From NCBI RefSeq assembly GCF_005049045.1, contig NZ_SUPK01000011.1, forward strand, positions 1 to 64,000: DNA of 64,000 bases, in the 5' to 3' direction. A model generated the notes under the pieces. That model did no database searches, was not told the DNA's origin, and saw nothing but the letters and a program-made list of their open reading frames with translations. Of the stretch, positions 1 through 10,278 are shown piece by piece (the first letter of the stretch is position 1; each line of letters opens with the position of its first letter). Source of the DNA: Cohnella pontilimi (GTDB taxonomy: Bacteria > Bacillota > Bacilli > Paenibacillales > Paenibacillaceae). A program made the position numbers and the translations under genes.

Positions 1-163
<163 letters not shown>

Positions 164-249
164 AATAAGCACACAGGTATCGATGATGTTTATATCAGCA
201 ACTGTTTCGTTTCGCATCCGGTTTTCAAGGCGCAATTTTTAAACATAGG

Positions 250-286
250 CATCCCGCGTGAATTCATCACGTGGGATGTTTTTTAT
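250..286 (+). terminator. Intrinsic terminator after the rRNA operon
   Basis: An 11-bp stem (CATCCCGCGTG pairing with CACGTGGGATG, one G-U pair) with a 7-base loop is followed by a T-rich run. It ends the rRNA transcript directly after 23S. Confidence 0.85.
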
Positions 287-357
287 TTGCGCAAACTAAG
301 CGTTGAGGTTCCTTTCTACAAAGCAGCACAGGCGCAGTTTCCACCTTCCGCATGTCC

Positions 358-387
358 TTGACAGCCCCCAGACGCCTCTGCTAATAT
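358..387 (+). promoter_or_regulatory. Sigma-A-type promoter of guaB
   Basis: A perfect -35 TTGACA at 358-363 lies 17-18 bases upstream of CTAATAT (-10, 381-387). The guaB start is about 58 bases downstream. No purine riboswitch is recognisable in the short leader. Confidence 0.65.
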
Positions 388-396
388 TGCCTTTAA

Positions 397-1902
<1,506 letters not shown>

Positions 1903-1915
1903 CCCCCAACACGAT

Positions 1916-1953
1916 AAGCCGCAGGCCCGATCCGTCGCGCCTGCGGCTTTTTC
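1916..1953 (+). terminator. Intrinsic terminator of guaB
   Basis: An 11-bp perfect stem (AAGCCGCAGGC / GCCTGCGGCTT) followed by TTT-rich sequence, starting 14 bases after the guaB stop. Confidence 0.9.
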
Positions 1954-2024
1954 ATTTGGAAATAAAAACATCTTAATAAAAGCGCAAATTACTCCGTTAG
2001 ACTTTATTTTAAGACGAATTCGTA

Positions 2025-2033
2025 TGTTACAAT
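2025..2033 (+). promoter_or_regulatory. Candidate extended -10 promoter of dacA
   Basis: TG-T-TACAAT forms an extended -10 element 38 bases before the dacA start. No good -35 is visible at 17 bases, which fits an extended -10 promoter. Call made by eye only. Confidence 0.4.
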
Positions 2034-2070
2034 AAAGTACGAAATTTATCGTAAAAAGGGAGAGAACGCG

Positions 2071-3414
2071 TTGAGCCGCCATCATTTGTTGTTCCGTCGT
2101 TTGCCTAATCTATCGAAACGGTTTCTGGCCATGATGCTTGTGCTGGGGTTGCTGTACTCCACGCTGCTCGCCGGAGTCGGAGCCGCAGAAGCCGCGCCTG
2201 CCGTCGATACTATTAATCTTCAGGGTAAAGCCGGTATTTTGATGGATGCGGAGTCGGGCCAAATCCTCTATCAAAAAGATGCGGAGACCCCTTATGCGCC
2301 GGCGAGCATGGCGAAAATGATGACGGAATATTTGGTTGAAAAGGCCGTCCAAGACGGAAAAATAAAATGGGATGAAGTCGTAACCGTGAAAGAAAATGCG
2401 GCCAAACAAATCGGCAGCCGTGTTTTTCTCGCGGTCGGCGACAAACATACAGTGAAGGAACTTTACGTAGCGATGGCCGTTGCATCCGCGAATGACGCCT
2501 CGGTGCAGCTGGCGGAGTTCATTGCCGGATCGGAAGAAGCGTTCGCGCAGCTTATGAACGAGACCGCAAAGAAACTGGGCATGAATAATTCGCATTTCAT
2601 CAATGCCACCGGCCTCGATCGTGCTGATATGCCGGCGGATTACCGGCCGAAATCGATTGACGGAGAAACCAGGATGTCGGCGAAAGATTCCGCCATTTTG
2701 GCTTATCACATTTTGAAAGAGATGCCTGAGTTTTTGGACGTGGCAAAAATTCCGAGCCTGAAATTCCGGGAACGAGACACTACGGAGACGCCGAACTGGA
2801 ACTGGATGCTCGAGTCCAACAAAAACGTGCCGAATTTCCGTAAGTTTGCCTATCCGGGTGTCGACGGCTTGAAGACCGGACACACGAGCAACGCGGGCAA
2901 CTGCTTTACCGGAACCTCCCTTCGTAACGGCACACGTCTCATCGCGGTCGTGATGGGGGTACCGGGAGGGCTCCGCGACGGCAAACGGTTCTTGGAAACC
3001 GCGAAGCTGTTCGATTACGGCTTTAACAATTTCGGCAAGCAGACCATTGTTGAGGGCAAAGCAGCGGTCAAAGATCATGAGACGCTGAAAGTGAAAAAAG
3101 GGAAACAAACGAGCGTTCCGGTTATTACCGCGTCGGATGTGTCCATTCTTGCTCCTAAGGGAACAACAATCGAGATCACCGAAACGACAGTGAAGAGCAA
3201 TCAAGAGCCGCTTATGGCACCGATTAAACAAGGCGATAAGGTCGGAACGGCAACCTTTAAGTATAATGACCCCTCCACAGGTGAAGCGAAGACGTTGACC
3301 GTGGATTTGCTGGCTGCCGAGGACGTGAAAAAGGGAAGCTGGTGGAGACTGATGTTCCGAGCGATCGGCGGCTTCTTCTCCGGGCTGTTCAACGGAGTCG
3401 TCAACCTGTTTTAA
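2071..3414 (+). CDS. dacA: D-alanyl-D-alanine carboxypeptidase (penicillin-binding protein 5 type)
   Basis: Trims the terminal D-alanine from peptidoglycan pentapeptides at the outer face of the membrane. All three serine-DD-peptidase motifs are present: SMAK (Ser79, Lys82), SAN (139-141) and KTG (268-270). An N-terminal signal peptide ends near residue 42 (AEA-A). The last 25 residues form the amphipathic membrane-anchoring helix typical of PBP5, following the beta-rich PBP5 C-terminal domain. The 447-residue length fits the family. The start is TTG after an AGGGAGAG Shine-Dalgarno. It lies between guaB and pdxS as in Bacillus subtilis. Confidence 0.95.
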   Translation: MSRHHLLFRRLPNLSKRFLAMMLVLGLLYSTLLAGVGAAEAAPAVDTINLQGKAGILMDAESGQILYQKDAETPYAPASMAKMMTEYLVEKAVQDGKIKWDEVVTVKENAAKQIGSRVFLAVGDKHTVKELYVAMAVASANDASVQLAEFIAGSEEAFAQLMNETAKKLGMNNSHFINATGLDRADMPADYRPKSIDGETRMSAKDSAILAYHILKEMPEFLDVAKIPSLKFRERDTTETPNWNWMLESNKNVPNFRKFAYPGVDGLKTGHTSNAGNCFTGTSLRNGTRLIAVVMGVPGGLRDGKRFLETAKLFDYGFNNFGKQTIVEGKAAVKDHETLKVKKGKQTSVPVITASDVSILAPKGTTIEITETTVKSNQEPLMAPIKQGDKVGTATFKYNDPSTGEAKTLTVDLLAAEDVKKGSWWRLMFRAIGGFFSGLFNGVVNLF

Positions 3415-3429
3415 TTCCGACCCGTAAGA

Positions 3430-3458
3430 TTGCCTATTTCCATCCCTTGTTGTAAAAT
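3430..3458 (+). promoter_or_regulatory. Promoter of pdxS
   Basis: TTGCCT and TAAAAT are separated by exactly 17 bases, 33 bases before the pdxS start. No terminator is visible after dacA, so some read-through from dacA is possible. Confidence 0.55.
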
Positions 3459-3490
3459 TTATGGTTAGTATCTTCGGGAGGCATAGAACT

Positions 3491-4372
3491 ATGGAAACGG
3501 GAACTTCGAGAGTCAAACGCGGTATGGCGGAAATGCAAAAAGGCGGCGTCATTATGGACGTCATGAACGCCGAACAAGCCAAAATCGCAGAGGCCGCAGG
3601 CGCGACCGCCGTTATGGCGCTTGAGCGCGTGCCGGCCGATATCCGCGCTGCCGGCGGAGTAGCACGTATGGCGGATCCCACAATCGTGGAAGAAGTCATG
3701 GCGGTAGTCAGCATCCCCGTTATGGCCAAGGCGCGGATCGGACACTACGTGGAAGCGAAAGTGCTGGAAGCGCTCGGCGTCGATTACATCGACGAAAGTG
3801 AAGTGCTGACACCGGCGGATGAAGTTTTCCATATCAGCAAATCCGAGTTTACGGTACCGTTCGTATGCGGCGCCAAGGATTTGGGCGAAGCGCTTCGCCG
3901 CATTCAGGAAGGCGCATCGATGCTTCGCACGAAAGGCGAGCCGGGAACCGGCAACATCGTCGAAGCCGTTCGCCATATGCGGCTGATTATGGGTCAAATT
4001 CGCAAGGTGCAAAATTTGTCCAAGGACGAACTTTTCCATGAAGCTAAAACCCTGGGCGTACCTTACGAGCTGCTGCTTGGCGTGCACGAAACCGGGCGTT
4101 TGCCGGTCGTGAACTTCGCTGCCGGCGGCGTGGCCACTCCAGCCGACGCGGCGCTCATGATGCATCTTGGCGCGGACGGCGTGTTCGTGGGTTCCGGGAT
4201 TTTCAAATCCGACAACCCGGAGAAATTCGCCCGTGCCATCGTGGAAGCGACCACGCACTATGACGATTACAGCCTCATCGCGCGCGTTTCCAAAAACTTG
4301 GGAACCCCGATGAAAGGTATCGAGATATCCAAGCTGGAAGCGTCCCAGCGCATGCAGGAGCGCGGAATCTAA
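3491..4372 (+). CDS. pdxS: Pyridoxal 5'-phosphate synthase, lyase subunit PdxS
   Basis: Makes pyridoxal 5'-phosphate from ribose 5-phosphate, glyceraldehyde 3-phosphate and ammonia as part of the PdxS12-PdxT12 complex. The 293-residue protein is full length and highly conserved, including the motifs [27 protein letters not shown] and the C-terminal [11 protein letters not shown] phosphate-binding region. The ATG at 3491 is chosen because GGGAGG lies 9 bases upstream and the protein then begins [16 protein letters not shown], as in other PdxS proteins; an in-frame ATG at 3461 lacks a good ribosome site. PdxT follows after 119 bases. Confidence 0.97.
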   Translation: METGTSRVKRGMAEMQKGGVIMDVMNAEQAKIAEAAGATAVMALERVPADIRAAGGVARMADPTIVEEVMAVVSIPVMAKARIGHYVEAKVLEALGVDYIDESEVLTPADEVFHISKSEFTVPFVCGAKDLGEALRRIQEGASMLRTKGEPGTGNIVEAVRHMRLIMGQIRKVQNLSKDELFHEAKTLGVPYELLLGVHETGRLPVVNFAAGGVATPADAALMMHLGADGVFVGSGIFKSDNPEKFARAIVEATTHYDDYSLIARVSKNLGTPMKGIEISKLEASQRMQERGI

Positions 4373-4491
4373 GCCGCAGCGCCTGCCGAATCGCAAATTC
4401 ATGCCATCGGGCGGCTTTCCGGCAGCGTTCAGCGCGCTTGACGGGGGGCCGCCCCGATTGGTTTCACTTGAAGTCGGAGGGAAGATCGGTT

Positions 4492-5064
4492 ATGAACATC
4501 GGAGTGCTGGCGCTGCAAGGAGCGGTTGCCGAACATATCCGCAGTATCGGGTTGGCGGGCGGACAAGGTGTTGCGGTAAAGCAGCCCGAACAGCTGGATA
4601 CCATCGACGGGCTCATCATTCCCGGCGGGGAGAGCACAACAATCGGCAAGTTGATGCGCAAGTACGGTTTTGTTGAAGCCATTCAGCAGTTTGCCAAAGC
4701 CGGAAAACCGCTGTTCGGTACTTGTGCAGGCTTGATCGTACTGGCGGAACGGCTGGACGGCGGGGAAGAGCCTCACCTTGGCCTGATGAATATGACCGTT
4801 GCCCGTAACGCGTTTGGACGTCAGCGTGAGAGCTTCGAGACGGACCTGGATGTGGCGGGTATCGAAACTCCTCTTCGGGCCGTATTCATCCGTGCTCCCC
4901 TGATTAAGGAAGTAGGCGGAAACGTAGAAGTACTCTCCACTTACAAAGGCGAGATTGTGGCCGCCAAGCAAGGAAACCTGCTTGCTTCGTCTTTTCATCC
5001 GGAATTGACCGACGATTACCGTTTGCACGGGCTGTTTATGGACATGGCCCGGCAAGCTCAATAA
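4492..5064 (+). CDS. pdxT: Pyridoxal 5'-phosphate synthase, glutaminase subunit PdxT
   Basis: Hydrolyses glutamine and channels ammonia to PdxS. The 190-residue class I glutamine amidotransferase has the nucleophile Cys78 in GTCAGLI, the catalytic His169 and Glu171 in FHPEL, and the oxyanion-loop motif PGGEST. The start ATG at 4492 gives the conserved N-terminus [15 protein letters not shown] and sits 10 bases after GGAGGG; an earlier in-frame ATG at 4438 would add a non-conserved extension. It lies in the order pdxS-pdxT-serS, separated from serS by 13 bases. Confidence 0.96.
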   Translation: MNIGVLALQGAVAEHIRSIGLAGGQGVAVKQPEQLDTIDGLIIPGGESTTIGKLMRKYGFVEAIQQFAKAGKPLFGTCAGLIVLAERLDGGEEPHLGLMNMTVARNAFGRQRESFETDLDVAGIETPLRAVFIRAPLIKEVGGNVEVLSTYKGEIVAAKQGNLLASSFHPELTDDYRLHGLFMDMARQAQ

Positions 5065-5077
5065 GGGGGAGCCCGAC

Positions 5078-6361
5078 GTGTTGGATGTCAAACTGCTGCG
5101 AACCGACTATGACCGTGTGGCCCGCGCGCTTCAGAACCGCGGAGCTTCGCTGGAATTGATCGAGAAATTTCCATCGTATGATGCGGCCAGACGTGAGAAG
5201 CTGACCGAAAGCGACCAGCTCAAAAACCGACGTAACATCGTATCGCAGGAAGTGGCCAAGCTCAAAAAGAGCGGCGGCAATGCGGACGAACTGATCGCCG
5301 AGATGCGTGAAGTGAACGACCGAATCAAAGTTTTGGACGATGAGGTCAGGATTTTGGAAGCGGAAATGGACGTTATGTTGCTTTCGGTTCCGAACGTTCC
5401 GCATGAATCGGTGCCCGTCGGCGCTTCGGAGTCGGACAATATCGAGCTGCGCCGGGAAGGCACTCCCCGGAAGTTCGAGTTCGAACCGAAGCCTCATTGG
5501 GACTTGGGAGCCGAACTTGGCATTCTCGATTTCGAAGCGGCCGGCAAGGTGACCGGTTCGCGTTTTGTGTTCCTCAAAGGGCTTGGCGCTCGGCTTGAGC
5601 GGGCCTTGATCAATTTCATGATGGATCTTCATGCGGATCAGCACGGGTATGAGGAGATTTTGCCGCCGTATATCGTGAATCGCGACAGCTTGGTGGGCAC
5701 GGGGCAGCTGCCCAAGTTTGCCGAGGATCTTTTCAAGCTCGAAGGTACGGACTATTTCTTGATCCCCACCGCGGAAGTGCCGGTGACCAACTTCCATCGT
5801 GAAGAAATATTGTCCGCCGGCGATTTGCCGGAACGGTTCGTGGCCTTCAGCGGATGTTTCCGTTCGGAAGCCGGCGCGGCCGGCCGGGATACCCGGGGAC
5901 TGATTCGACAGCACCAATTTAACAAAATTGAGCTCGTACAGTTGGTTGCGCCTGAATCTTCATACGAAGTGCTGGAGCAATTGACCGGGCACGCCGAACG
6001 GGTGCTCCAATTGCTCGGATTGCCTTATCGTGTACTGGCGCTTTGTACCGGCGACATGGGCTTCGCTTCGGCGAAAACGTACGATCTCGAAGTGTGGATT
6101 CCGAGCGCCGGAACGTACCGGGAAATTTCCTCCTGCACCAACTTCGAAGATTTTCAAGCACGACGCGCCGGGATCCGGTATCGCCCCGAGAACGGCGCGA
6201 AGCCGGAATTCGTGCATACGCTGAACGGCTCCGGATTAGCCGTAGGCCGAACCGTAGCCGCCCTGTTGGAAAATTATCAACAAGCGGACGGCACAGTCGT
6301 GATTCCCGAGGTTCTTCGGCCGTATATGGGTGGATTAGAGGTAATCGCACCCAAGGGTTGA
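5078..6361 (+). CDS. serS: Seryl-tRNA synthetase
   Basis: Charges tRNA-Ser with serine in the cytoplasm. The 427-residue class II synthetase has the N-terminal antiparallel coiled-coil arm (about residues 30-105) and class II motif 2 ([25 protein letters not shown]) and motif 3 ([19 protein letters not shown]). The start is GTG after GGGGGA, 13 bases downstream of pdxT, suggesting cotranscription. No T-box leader is seen. A tRNA-Ser gene follows 76 bases downstream, an arrangement shared with Bacillus subtilis. Confidence 0.97.
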   Translation: MLDVKLLRTDYDRVARALQNRGASLELIEKFPSYDAARREKLTESDQLKNRRNIVSQEVAKLKKSGGNADELIAEMREVNDRIKVLDDEVRILEAEMDVMLLSVPNVPHESVPVGASESDNIELRREGTPRKFEFEPKPHWDLGAELGILDFEAAGKVTGSRFVFLKGLGARLERALINFMMDLHADQHGYEEILPPYIVNRDSLVGTGQLPKFAEDLFKLEGTDYFLIPTAEVPVTNFHREEILSAGDLPERFVAFSGCFRSEAGAAGRDTRGLIRQHQFNKIELVQLVAPESSYEVLEQLTGHAERVLQLLGLPYRVLALCTGDMGFASAKTYDLEVWIPSAGTYREISSCTNFEDFQARRAGIRYRPENGAKPEFVHTLNGSGLAVGRTVAALLENYQQADGTVVIPEVLRPYMGGLEVIAPKG

Positions 6362-6437
6362 TGCGGGTTGCCCGCATATGTTATGATTACGGGGCAGTGC
6401 CTGCCTATACAGGCTGGATACCGCTGCCCCTATACTT

Positions 6438-6526
6438 GGAGAGGTACCGAAGCGGTCACAACGGGGCGGTCTTGAAAACCGTTAGGGTGCAAGCCCACGT
6501 GGGTTCGAATCCCACCCTCTCCGCCA
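6438..6526 (+). tRNA. tRNA-Ser (anticodon UGA)
   Basis: An 89-base class II tRNA with a 7-bp acceptor stem (GGAGAGG / CCTCTCC), anticodon loop CTTGAAA giving UGA, a long variable arm, GTTCGAATC T-loop and an encoded CCA end. It lies just downstream of the gene for its own synthetase. Confidence 0.96.
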
Positions 6527-6543
6527 TTACATACTAGAAGTCC

Positions 6544-6585
6544 GACGCATTGTATCGCTTCAGAGCGGTTCGATGTGTCTTTTTT
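6544..6585 (+). terminator. Intrinsic terminator after tRNA-Ser
   Basis: Stem GACGCAT / ATGTGTC with an inner CGCT-AGCG stem, followed by seven T's. It closes the pdxST-serS-tRNA unit. Confidence 0.75.
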
Positions 6586-6654
6586 ATGTTCGACCGCCCC
6601 TTTGCATAAACCGTCCTGGGCGGGCCAACCTAACAGGGCGGAGGTGCACTTACC

Positions 6655-6999
6655 ATGTCGAATGATCAGTTAAGCGTCCCACAGGATGAATTGGTGCAAG
6701 CTTGGAGGAAAGTTCTTCCTGAGCGGCTTCATGGCGGAGACCGTGCGGAAGTTTGGCCCGACGAAGCCGATCCGAAAGCGCTCCGCGTTCATATTCGCAC
6801 GGCCGGGCGGCAGATGTTGGAGTTTGATTTCGCCGTGCGTTATGCCGACAGCCGGGAGATCGATATTTCTCTGACGGATGCGGAGAGAGACGGGCAGACC
6901 GTGGATGAAGGCCAGGATGTGATGCAGGCCTTGATCCATGATTACCGCCGCCATCTGCACGAGTGCGCCCAAGCTCTGCAAGATGTAACGCACGCGTAA
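6655..6999 (+). CDS. Conserved-type hypothetical protein, 114 residues
   Basis: I do not recognise this family. The product is a small soluble acidic protein without a signal peptide or membrane segment. It looks like a compact alpha/beta fold: a helix (PQDELVQAWRKVL), beta strands around LRVHIRTAGRQMLEFDFAV, and a C-terminal helix (DVMQALIHDYRRHLHECAQAL). GGAGGT lies 11 bases before the ATG. Two short downstream genes follow closely (16 and 27 bases), the second being sspP, so a role in the spore or mother cell is possible but is inference only. Confidence 0.75.
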   Translation: MSNDQLSVPQDELVQAWRKVLPERLHGGDRAEVWPDEADPKALRVHIRTAGRQMLEFDFAVRYADSREIDISLTDAERDGQTVDEGQDVMQALIHDYRRHLHECAQALQDVTHA

Positions 7000-7015
7000 A
7001 GGAGGCGAGTGACCC

Positions 7016-7192
7016 ATGGCCGACGCCAACGGAATGGCCGATAAAAACTTGAGCAACGAAGTGCAGCAGCTGGCTCAAACGCCGGTAAATTCGCTCCACG
7101 CCAATCAACTCAACCAGCAGAAGAAGGACCGCCGTCATGAGAATGCCGTCAACCACGACGATCCGGTGGACCAACAGCATCCCAAATCTTAA
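7016..7192 (+). CDS. Small hydrophilic protein, 58 residues, next to sspP
   Basis: A 58-codon reading frame with AAAGGAGG ten bases before its ATG. The product is rich in Asn, Gln, His and Asp and has no hydrophobic core (for example NQLNQQKKDRRHENAVNHDD), a composition like minor small acid-soluble spore proteins. It does not match an Ssp family I can name. Position between a hypothetical gene and sspP, with gaps of 16 and 27 bases, suggests one transcript. It is too short for a standard gene-length cut-off, but the strong ribosome site supports it. Confidence 0.65.
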   Translation: MADANGMADKNLSNEVQQLAQTPVNSLHANQLNQQKKDRRHENAVNHDDPVDQQHPKS

Positions 7193-7219
7193 TTGGAGCT
7201 TGGAGGGGATCTTCAGCCG

Positions 7220-7363
7220 ATGAAACCGCGAGCCGTATCCGTAGGCAGGCCAGGCGTCAGCCGCGCGCGCGACAGGGACGATAATAACGCGCCCGAGCCG
7301 CTGTCCGGGTCCAAAAAAGTGAAAAATCGCAATCATTCCCGTCACAACAACGGAGAAGGCTGA
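7220..7363 (+). CDS. sspP: Small acid-soluble spore protein P family
   Basis: A 47-codon gene whose C-terminal half reads PEPLSGSKKVKNRNHSRHNN, the signature region of SspP (minor SASP, about 48 residues in Bacillus subtilis). The N-terminal half is basic and variable. Members of this family are made in the forespore late in sporulation and are retained in the spore core; their exact function is not settled. The Shine-Dalgarno is TTGGAGGGG, upstream of an ATG at 7220. A strong terminator follows after 6 bases. This is direct evidence that the organism forms endospores. Confidence 0.82.
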   Translation: MKPRAVSVGRPGVSRARDRDDNNAPEPLSGSKKVKNRNHSRHNNGEG

Positions 7364-7368
7364 CAGAT

Positions 7369-7393
7369 GCCCGGCGAAAAGCCGGGTTTTTTC
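7369..7393 (+). terminator. Intrinsic terminator of the sspP unit
   Basis: CCCGGC-GAAAA-GCCGGG stem-loop followed by TTTTTTC. Confidence 0.88.
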
Positions 7394-7463
7394 TTGCCGT
7401 GGGGCGACACGGCGATTGCTTGCTTGGTATAATGAACAGAAACACGCGAAAGGAGGCTGTCGC

Positions 7464-8372
7464 ATGACAAGCCCGGCCAGATCGAGTGACATAGAGTTGC
7501 CCCAAGCGGTCATACGCCATCACAGGATGACACCGCTTGAAATCACGATGCGAATCGTATTCATCATTGTAGGCGCCGTGTTGGTTGGTTTCGCACTGGA
7601 AACGTTCCTGATTAACAATTCCATTGTAGACGGAGGCATTACCGGTATTTCCATCATGTCCTCCTATCTGTCCAGAATCCCGATCGGCGTTTTCTTATTC
7701 TTGTTAAACCTTCCGTTCCTCATCATCGGATACAAAACGATCGGCAAAACGTTCGCGTTGTCCACCCTTTTAGGCGTCACCGTTTTGTCCATCACCACGT
7801 CCGTACTTCATTCCTGGAAGCCGTTTACGAACGAAACCTTCCTCGCTGCCGTATTCGGCGGTATTTTACTGGGCGTAGGAACCGGGATCGTCATCCGGGC
7901 GGGAGGCTCGCTCGACGGAACGGAAATTGTGGCGATTCTGGTGAACAAGAAAACCCCTTTTTCCGTAGGCGAAACCGTTATGTTCATCAACTTCTTCATT
8001 CTCGGAAGCGCCGGCTTTGTCTATTCTCTAAATCGTGCGCTATATTCCCTCATTGCTTACTACATAGCGTTTAAAGCGATCGATCTGATTATCGAGGGAT
8101 TCGACGAATCCAAGTCGGTCTGGATCATCAGCGACAATTCCAAGGAAGTCGGCAGCACGATCGTCGCCCGGCTGGGCAGAGGAGTTACTTATCTGAAAGG
8201 CGAGGGCGGTTACAGCGGGGATGATAAAACCGTCATTTTCTGCGTCATTACCCGGCTGGAGGAAGCCAAGCTGAAGTCGATCGTCAACGAGCTGGATCCC
8301 GGGGCTTTTTTGGCTGTCGGCAATATTCACGATGTGAAGGGCGGACGGTTTAAGAAGAAAGATATTCACTGA
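7464..8372 (+). CDS. YitT family membrane protein (DUF161 plus DUF2179)
   Basis: A 302-residue polytopic membrane protein with about five transmembrane segments between residues 20 and 200, followed by a C-terminal soluble DUF2179 domain of about 85 residues (SVWIISDNSKEVGSTIVARLGRGVTYLKGEGGYSG region, then VNELDPGAFLAVGNIHDVKGG). This domain order is the standard YitT layout in Firmicutes. The transport substrate, if any, is unknown. The start ATG at 7464 follows AAAGGAGG. It is transcribed alone, between two terminated units. Confidence 0.88.
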   Translation: MTSPARSSDIELPQAVIRHHRMTPLEITMRIVFIIVGAVLVGFALETFLINNSIVDGGITGISIMSSYLSRIPIGVFLFLLNLPFLIIGYKTIGKTFALSTLLGVTVLSITTSVLHSWKPFTNETFLAAVFGGILLGVGTGIVIRAGGSLDGTEIVAILVNKKTPFSVGETVMFINFFILGSAGFVYSLNRALYSLIAYYIAFKAIDLIIEGFDESKSVWIISDNSKEVGSTIVARLGRGVTYLKGEGGYSGDDKTVIFCVITRLEEAKLKSIVNELDPGAFLAVGNIHDVKGGRFKKKDIH

Positions 8373-8502
8373 TGTAAGGAAAAAATTGGTATGAAATTAT
8401 AACATTAAATTAACCTAAAAAGGCTTTATGTCCCCTCAAAAGTAAGATACAATGAACGTTGTTTATCGTAATATCTTTCATTATGAGGGGAGTCATACAC
8501 TC

Positions 8503-9588
8503 TTGGTTAAATCCAAAGTTTGGTTGTCGACGATCAGCTTGATGCTTACGGCGGCACTGTTGCTTGCTGGTTGTAACAGCAACAAATCGCCGAAAGAGGC
8601 GCTGCAATCCTCGATGACGAAGTCCGCCGAGATGAAGTCCTACAGCTTCCAAGGAAGCATGAAAGTGGAGGACTTGAAGATCCCGACGGCAGAAGGCGAG
8701 GATCCTGCCGCGACCGGCATGATCATGAGTATGCTGAAATCCGCCGATATTTCCTGGACGGGCGCATATAGAGCCGATCCGATGCAAGTGGAAATGAAGT
8801 TGAATGTAGCGCTCAAAGGCGACATGTCCATCAATGTGAACGTGCCGCTTGTGATGACGAAAGATAAAATGTGGTTCAAAATACCGAATACCCCGTTTTT
8901 CCCGGTTCCGGAAAAGCTGAAAGACAAGTTTGTTGAGGTGGACCTGAAGAAGCTGGCGGAAGAATCTGGCCAACCGCTCCCCAACTTGGATCCCGGCAAA
9001 TCGCAGCAAATGGCAAACGATATGTTGGGCATCGTCTTTAAGCATGTAGACGAGAAGCAGTACTTGTCCGACGTGAAAGCAAAGGATGCAGGACTTCCGC
9101 AAGATGCAGACGTGAAACAGGTCATCCAATTTAAGCTGACCAAAGATCAAGTCGAGCCCTTCTTAAAAATGGTCATTGAGAAGATTGCACCTGAAGTGAT
9201 CGATCTGTTCTCCAAAAACGAAGAATACCGCAAATTGCTGCAGCTGAAGCCTGAAGACTTGGATGCAGCCAAGAAGCAGCTCGAAACTGCCAAAGGCGAG
9301 GATTTGAGCAAGTCGATGGAAGAATTCAAGAAGACCGTAAAATCCCTTGAAGTGGTCTCGAACATCGGCATCGACAAGAAGGATTATCCGGCGTATACCG
9401 ATATTCGTGCGAAAGCCGACTTCGATGTAGCAGGACAAACCGGTACGGCAGCAATCAAAGTCGTATCTGAAATGAAAGACATCAATAAAGACGTGAAATT
9501 GGAGTATCCGGACGGACCGAAAGATTCCGTGTCCATGGATGAATTCCAGCAAGAGATGGATACCGCGTTCGGCGGTTCCGGCCTCTAA
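8503..9588 (+). CDS. Surface lipoprotein with LppX/LprG-like repeat fold
   Basis: A secreted lipoprotein of 361 residues. The likely start is the TTG at 8503 (after GAGGGG), which gives a short signal peptide ending in the lipobox LLAGC at about residue 24; an upstream in-frame ATG at 8452 would add 17 unneeded residues. The mature protein is Lys/Asp/Glu-rich and repeats a pattern of amphipathic strands and helices (YSFQGSMKVEDLKI..., later YTDIRAKADFDVAGQTG), resembling LppX/LprAFG-like or DUF6612 lipoproteins. The function is unknown. It is monocistronic with a clear terminator. Confidence 0.78.
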   Translation: MVKSKVWLSTISLMLTAALLLAGCNSNKSPKEALQSSMTKSAEMKSYSFQGSMKVEDLKIPTAEGEDPAATGMIMSMLKSADISWTGAYRADPMQVEMKLNVALKGDMSINVNVPLVMTKDKMWFKIPNTPFFPVPEKLKDKFVEVDLKKLAEESGQPLPNLDPGKSQQMANDMLGIVFKHVDEKQYLSDVKAKDAGLPQDADVKQVIQFKLTKDQVEPFLKMVIEKIAPEVIDLFSKNEEYRKLLQLKPEDLDAAKKQLETAKGEDLSKSMEEFKKTVKSLEVVSNIGIDKKDYPAYTDIRAKADFDVAGQTGTAAIKVVSEMKDINKDVKLEYPDGPKDSVSMDEFQQEMDTAFGGSGL

Positions 9589-9607
9589 TTCCGTTCATAT
9601 GCTTACC

Positions 9608-9637
9608 GCTCCCGCTGCAAATGCGGGAGCTTTTTTT
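9608..9637 (+). terminator. Intrinsic terminator of the lipoprotein gene
   Basis: Perfect 8-bp stem GCTCCCGC / GCGGGAGC followed by seven T's. Confidence 0.92.
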
Positions 9638-9652
9638 ATAGGAGGTTATGTG

Positions 9653-9727
9653 ATGGACGGGGTTCGAGGATCTGCCACTGAAGAAGAACGGTGGAGCGCT
9701 AATGGAGAGCTGTCCGACCGCCATTAG
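9653..9727 (+). CDS. Possible 24-residue reading frame in front of a decayed gene
   Basis: ATG GAC GGG follows GGAGGTTATGTG, a good ribosome site, and runs 25 codons to a TAG. The encoded peptide (MDGVRGSATEEERWSANGEL...) has no recognisable family. It directly precedes a fragment of a DUF1801-like gene in another frame, so it may be the surviving start of that broken gene rather than a functional peptide. Confidence 0.25.
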   Translation: MDGVRGSATEEERWSANGELSDRH

Positions 9728-9931
9728 GGAAATCATGTACATGTTGCGATCGGTTGCTACGGCTTGAGGTTAGGGTTTTACTTCGGAGCCAATGTTTCCG
9801 ACCCGAAAGGTCTGTTAGAAGGCACTGGACGGCGGATGCGTCATGTCAAAGTAAGGACAGTACCGGAGGCTGGCACCGGCGAATTGGCAGACCTCATTCA
9901 ACAGGCCTGGGTCGATGCAATGAGAGGGTAA
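9728..9931 (+). pseudogene. Remnant of a DUF1801-like gene (C-terminal part only)
   Basis: An open frame without a convincing start, beginning directly after a TAG, encodes HVAIGCYGLRLGFYFGANV and then DPKGLLEGTGRRMRHVKVRT, ending at TAA 9929-9931. The LLEGTG-x-RMRHVK block is what I recall from the C-terminus of DUF1801 proteins of roughly 120-140 residues. The N-terminal half is missing or frameshifted. I infer a decaying gene. Alternatively a short protein could start at an unusual codon, but no Shine-Dalgarno supports this. Confidence 0.5.
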
Positions 9932-9947
9932 ATTTCCGCTTAAAAAG

Positions 9948-9976
9948 CAAAAAAATTGCGGCTCGACAGCCGCAAT
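9948..9976 (-). terminator. Intrinsic terminator of tRNA-Pro
   Basis: On the minus strand, ATTGCGGCT-GTCG-AGCCGCAAT is followed by a run of T's, 14 bases beyond the CCA end of the tRNA. Confidence 0.85.
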
Positions 9977-9989
9977 TCCTGATTATGTA

Positions 9990-10066
9990 TGGTCGAGACG
10001 ACAGGATTCGAACCTGCGACCTCTTGGTCCCGAACCAAGCGCTCTACCAAGCTGAGCCACGTCTCG
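9990..10066 (-). tRNA. tRNA-Pro (anticodon CGG)
   Basis: 77 bases on the minus strand with acceptor CGAGACG / CGTCTCG, D-arm GGCTCAGCTTGGTAGAGC, anticodon loop TTCGGGA (CGG), T-arm GCAGGTTCGAATCCTGT and encoded CCA. Confidence 0.95.
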
Positions 10067-10214
10067 AGGTTGCCGTTTCCGGTCAACGAATTAGATTATA
10101 GCACATCCGTTTTTAAAAGGGAAGTTACTTGAACGTATTGAATATGCGGTATTATATGGGATGCATAATTATACATTACCAGCGTGTTTATTGCAATGTA
10201 AGCGGTTAATTTTA

Positions 10215-10243
10215 TTGCCAACATGAATGTTTCCTGTTAGAAT
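10215..10243 (+). promoter_or_regulatory. Promoter of the amino-acid ABC operon
   Basis: TTGCCA and TAGAAT are separated by exactly 17 bases, 36 bases before the solute-binding protein gene. The rest of the interval 10067-10214 is AT-rich without a recognisable gene. Confidence 0.6.
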
Positions 10244-10278
10244 TTAATCCATCTGATAAGCTCATGGGAGGGCAATAT

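Noticed and set aside
2110..3729. 539-codon open frame antisense to dacA and the pdxS start
   Set aside because: Arginine/histidine/isoleucine-rich nonsense sequence crossing two well-defined genes and their promoter; no ribosome site.
5065..5077. Possible T-box leader in front of serS
   Set aside because: The pdxT-serS gap is only 13 bases, so no leader RNA is possible there.
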